Assembly: GCA_002005505.1 (NCBI GenBank)
Contig: KV908345.1
Location: forward strand, 360,001-370,000
DNA from: Botryococcus braunii
Taxonomy: Eukaryota > Chlorophyta > Trebouxiophyceae
Length of the DNA stretch: 10,000 nucleotides
Direction: 5' to 3'
Under the pieces are notes generated by a model that worked only from the letters and a program-made list of their open reading frames with translations, was not told where the DNA came from and did no database searches. The position numbers and the translations under genes were made by a program. This document shows, piece by piece, positions 7,976 through 10,000 of the stretch; position 1 is the first letter of the stretch, and each line of letters opens with the position of its first letter.

Positions 7976-8167
7976 TCACACAGTCGTAGCTCGAACTTCA
8001 GAGAGGTCTAAGTCCTCGGGCCCAGCTCCGGAAGCCCAGGCAGTGAGGCGGGACTTTGACGCGGCAGCCCGGCCCGCGCTGTACAGATCGTACATGCAGG
8101 ACAGGTTCCGCAGCAGCGGTTCCCGCAGCACTTCCCGTCCCCCTTGCTGCAGTGCATCCTCCAAGAC
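7976..8167 (-). CDS. TRAPPC12: Last exon, TRAPPC12 homologue (TRAPP complex TPR subunit)
   Basis: The exon has 63 codons plus TGA, phase 0, after acceptor GTGAAG|GTC. It encodes VLEDALQQGG, then LREPLLRNLSCMYDLYSAG, then a tail ending SEVRATTV. The block REPLLRNLSCMYDL matches the conserved C-terminus of TRAPPC12/TTC15, which in animals reads ESVLFNLTTMYEL as I remember it. TRAPPC12 is a TPR subunit of the TRAPP tethering complex, acting in ER-Golgi traffic and autophagy. The spacing from the preceding exon is exactly that of the animal protein, with no gap. The pyrimidine tract is absent: the acceptor is preceded by a run of G. The tail after the conserved block is species-specific. The assignment is by recalled alignment and has not been run. 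Confidence 0.82.
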   Translation of the reverse strand, partial: VLEDALQQGGREVLREPLLRNLSCMYDLYSAGRAAASKSRLTAWASGAGPEDLDLSEVRATTV

Positions 8168-8428
8168 CTTCACCCCCCCCCCCACCCCCCGGGGTCGTGA
8201 AGCCACTCACCCCATCCAAGCCGGAGTCATGTCTTTTTCAAGTGAGTCTTCGTAACAATAGCTTTCTCTTTTTGGAAGCAGACAAAAGCGCGGGCCGGGG
8301 GGCGCGGGCACAGCCATGCGCGGCCGCGTGCGCGCAGACACATACACACCCACACGCATCAAGCACATATTTCCAAAATCTCCCCATTCACTTCTTCTTT
8401 TCCAGAAAGCACATTTCTTAATGCACAC

Positions 8429-8465
<37 letters not shown>

Positions 8466-8534
8466 AGAGACACACACACAATAACCTGCGGTGTTCAAGA
8501 GGATTTGAGCAGAGGGGGAGGGCGAGGAGCTTGC
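8168..8534 (-). other. Intron (367 bp) with a GC donor
   Basis: The donor on the coding strand is GTCCAG|GCAAGC and the acceptor is GGTGAAG. Joining the flanking exons here reproduces the ungapped TRAPPC12 alignment, which makes this the better supported of the two GC introns. It contains CA/GA repeats at 8423-8480 and a long C/A run next to the acceptor (8171-8190 on the plus strand). Confidence 0.75.
8423..8480. repeat. (CA)n with GA interruption
   Basis: CACACAA, then about 16 CA repeats, GAGAGAGA, and further CA. The tract is intronic to the TRAPPC12-like gene. Confidence 0.9.
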
Positions 8535-8647
8535 CTGGACGGCCCCGGTGAGATCGGTCTGGTACAACTGGCAAATGGCTCGGTTGTTGAGAGCCTCTGC
8601 ATCTGCCGGCCCTTCCTCTAACGCCAAGTCCAGCTCCGCCGCAGCCC
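8535..8647 (-). CDS. TRAPPC12: Penultimate exon, TRAPPC12 homologue (TPR helices)
   Basis: The exon has 113 bases. Two bases complete a split Gly codon (G|GG), then 37 codons run to GTC CAG. The product GAAAELDLALEEGPADAEAL, then NNRAICQLYQTDLTGAVQ, is a TPR pair. The ALEEGP..AEALNNRAICQLY pattern has the position-8, -20 and -27 small residues of a TPR and lines up without gaps with the AEAHRFF...NNNAAVCLLY stretch of animal TRAPPC12. The acceptor GGGGCAAAG|GGG was chosen over GGGCAG 21 bases upstream because only it gives the gap-free alignment; both preserve phase. A 42-bp minisatellite sits directly upstream. Confidence 0.82.
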
Positions 8648-8650
8648 CTT

Positions 8651-8876
8651 TGCCCCAAATCCCACACGCTGCCCTCAGTTCACACGACTTCTCCCCCATA
8701 TCCCACACCTTGTCCCTCACTTCACACACCTTCTGCCCCAAATCCAACGCGCTGTCCCTCAGTTCACACGGCTTCTGCCCCCAAATCCCAAACGCTGCGC
8801 CTGTTGCCCTAAAACCCAGCTCCGCCACTGCATCTTTGCCCCAAATTCCACATGGTGTTCCTCAGTCCACACAGCT
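8651..8876. repeat. 42-bp minisatellite next to a splice acceptor
   Basis: Units at 8651-8692, 8693-8734 and 8735-8776 (about 42 bases each) have pattern GCCCCAAATCCCACACGCTG, then TCCCTCAGTTCACACGGCTTCT. A partial fourth unit starts at 8777 and a fifth at 8837. Between the fourth and fifth lies a second copy of the exon-start sequence (8816-8842 compared with 8630-8656). The unit is 14 codons long and keeps the coding frame of the adjacent exon open upstream to about 8828. Confidence 0.85.
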
Positions 8877-8883
8877 GTGTGTC

Positions 8884-8937
<54 letters not shown>

Positions 8938-8983
8938 TGTGTGTGTGTGTGTGTGTCTGTGTGTGTGTGTGCGTGCGTGTGTC

Positions 8984-9075
<92 letters not shown>
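8875..9075. repeat. (GT)n tract of about 200 bp
   Basis: GT repeats have minor interruptions (GAGT, TCTGT, GCGTGCGTGTCCGT) between 8935 and 8990, and an unbroken block of about 85 bases follows. The tract is intronic to the TRAPPC12-like gene. Confidence 0.95.
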
Positions 9076-9077
<2 letters not shown>

Positions 9078-9618
9078 GGGAGTTGGGTGGGTTTGAAGGT
9101 GGTGGCGGGGTTAGGAGGATCGCACGTCAACTTTGTTGTGTCCGTCCATGCGGGCGATGTAAATCGTATGGGATAACACACATGTTACTATTGAAGTGAA
9201 CGGAAGAGGGAAGAGGGCCTTGTCCACCATGGAGAAGCCTCAGAGAAAACATAGTGGGGATACCCGGGAGACCGTGCGGGACATCCACACGGGTGCGGTA
9301 AATCATGTGTGTTTGCTCGGGAACACGCGAGTGGAAAACATGTGGGCAACTCGAAAGTCAGGTTAAAGTCCTTTGGATAGATAGAAAATCAGGTGGGGAT
9401 AATCTGGATACTCAAAAAATCTTGTAATTTTTTACCTGGAGATTTTTAGTGGAAAGCGGAAAACCGGAAAACAATGTGGACGCTCCGGAGATTCTGTGGG
9501 ATTCGTGTGGATGTTTGGACGATCATGTGAAAAAATTGGAAACAGATTGAAGTCATGCAGGCACGCAGGAAGTTATGCAGGTATCGGGAAATCACATGCC
9601 AAGCACAGAACACCCAGG

Positions 9619-9726
9619 AAATCACATGGACAACCAGGACACCATGTGGGGCCCCACGACACCATGGGGGCACCCAAGACACCACGTGGGCACCAAGGAC
9701 ACCACGTGGACACCCAGGACACCAAG
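9619..9726. repeat. 20-bp tandem array with CCACGTGG cores
   Basis: Five consecutive 20-base units start at 9619, 9639, 9659, 9679 and 9699, with pattern ACACCACGTGGGCACCCAGG. A sixth is truncated at the exon boundary region. Two units contain the palindrome CCACGTG(G). The array lies about 25 bases inside the intron from the donor at 9751. Confidence 0.85.
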
Positions 9727-9751
9727 CAGCTGACAGAGTGTGCTGAGGTAC

Positions 9752-10000
9752 CAGGAAAGTCCCCCTTGGCAAATGCCACCAAGGCGTTGCAGCGTCGGGC
9801 CAACAGGGTCTCTTGCTGGGTGTTCCCGCCCGCCCGTGACGAGAAGGCAGCCACGGACTCAGCGGTCCCGGCCACCTGGGGGCCCGAGGAGGCCGCTGAG
9901 TCAGCGTTCCCGGGTGCCCCTGGGGAGCGGCTTGCTGAGTCGGCACCCCCGGCGGCCTTGGCGAAGGAGGCAGCTGCTGAGTCAGCATCACCCATCATGA
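9752..10000 (-). CDS. TRAPPC12: TRAPPC12 homologue, partial exon running off the right edge
   Basis: The frame is open to the window edge and ends GDFP plus one base at donor CCTG|GTACCT (phase 1). MGDADSAAASFAKA matches the GDIKTAEKYFQDV helix of animal TRAPPC12, and TLLARRCNALVAFAKGDFP matches the following helix (MVLMNRAFLYLGQNNF as I remember it). Between them lie about 40 extra residues: three diverged 13-14-residue units starting ADSA, ADSA and AESV, rich in Ala, Ser and Gly. With the first unit, DADSAAASF, they form a tandem series at about 9989-9822. The insert keeps the frame. The upstream part of the gene is outside the window, so the internal ATGs at 9998 and 9995 should not be taken as the start. 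Confidence 0.75.

Larger units (their letters stand above)
8648..9751 (-). other. Intron (1104 bp, GT-AG) with three repeat arrays
   Basis: The donor CCTG|GTACCT and acceptor CAAAG|GGG join phase-1 ends, restoring a Gly codon. From its coding-strand 5' end it holds a 20-bp array (9619-9726), a stretch with scattered GTGGAAAACATGTGG-like words but no clear array (9180-9600), a 200-bp GT tract, and a 42-bp minisatellite that reaches the acceptor. Confidence 0.75.

Noticed and set aside
9974..9986. TGCTGAGTCAGCA, identical to a Maf/AP-1 recognition element
   Set aside because: It lies in the coding repeat of the TRAPPC12 exon, where GCTGAGTCAGC encodes the repeated ADSA. The match follows from the codons.

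Overview
This is eukaryotic nuclear DNA. Nothing in it resembles a bacterial operon. Both recognisable genes lie on the minus strand and are cut into short in-frame exons by introns of 0.37-1.1 kb that are full of (GT)n, (CA)n, (GA)n and homopolymer tracts. The exons are visibly more GC-rich than the spacer. One gene may begin with an organelle-targeting leader (Arg, then an Ala run), which would suit a photosynthetic protist or alga. Two of the five reconstructed introns start with GC rather than GT. I cannot place the organism more closely than that.

Left block (133-3279, minus): four exons rebuild the C-terminal 211 residues, or about 230 in total if it starts at the ATG at 3279, of an Ala/Gly/Phe-rich multi-spanning membrane protein that I do not recognise. 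All three internal junctions fall in phase 0, and the reading frame stays open to a TGA at 133-135. Its introns hold minisatellites (about 28 bp and about 47 bp units), long GT tracts and a CA-CT-GT self-complementary block.

Middle block (about 3.28-7.9 kb): no supported gene. From 3.28 to 5.4 kb the DNA is free of microsatellites and less GC-rich. Then come a fold-back element around a 160-bp polypurine tract (5.40-5.72 kb), a GT-CG-GT alternating tract (6.05-6.21 kb), a four-copy 24-bp array (6.34-6.43 kb), a candidate tRNA-derived SINE with a poly(A) end on the minus strand (6.70-7.03 kb), and an 81-bp tandem array carrying a recurring 20-bp dyad built on TGTACA (7.33-7.70 kb).

Right block (7976-10000 and beyond, minus): the last three exons of a TRAPPC12 homologue (TRAPP-complex TPR subunit, also called TTC15). 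Its frame and splice phases agree, and its TPR region lines up without gaps with the animal protein as I remember it. One exon carries a lineage-specific Ala/Ser-rich tandem repeat inside the TPR region. The intron next to the second exon carries a 42-bp minisatellite, and a copy of the splice-acceptor/exon-start boundary lies at its far end.

The two genes are co-oriented, but nothing in the sequence links their functions. The TRAPPC12 homologue runs off the right edge, so its start is not in the window.
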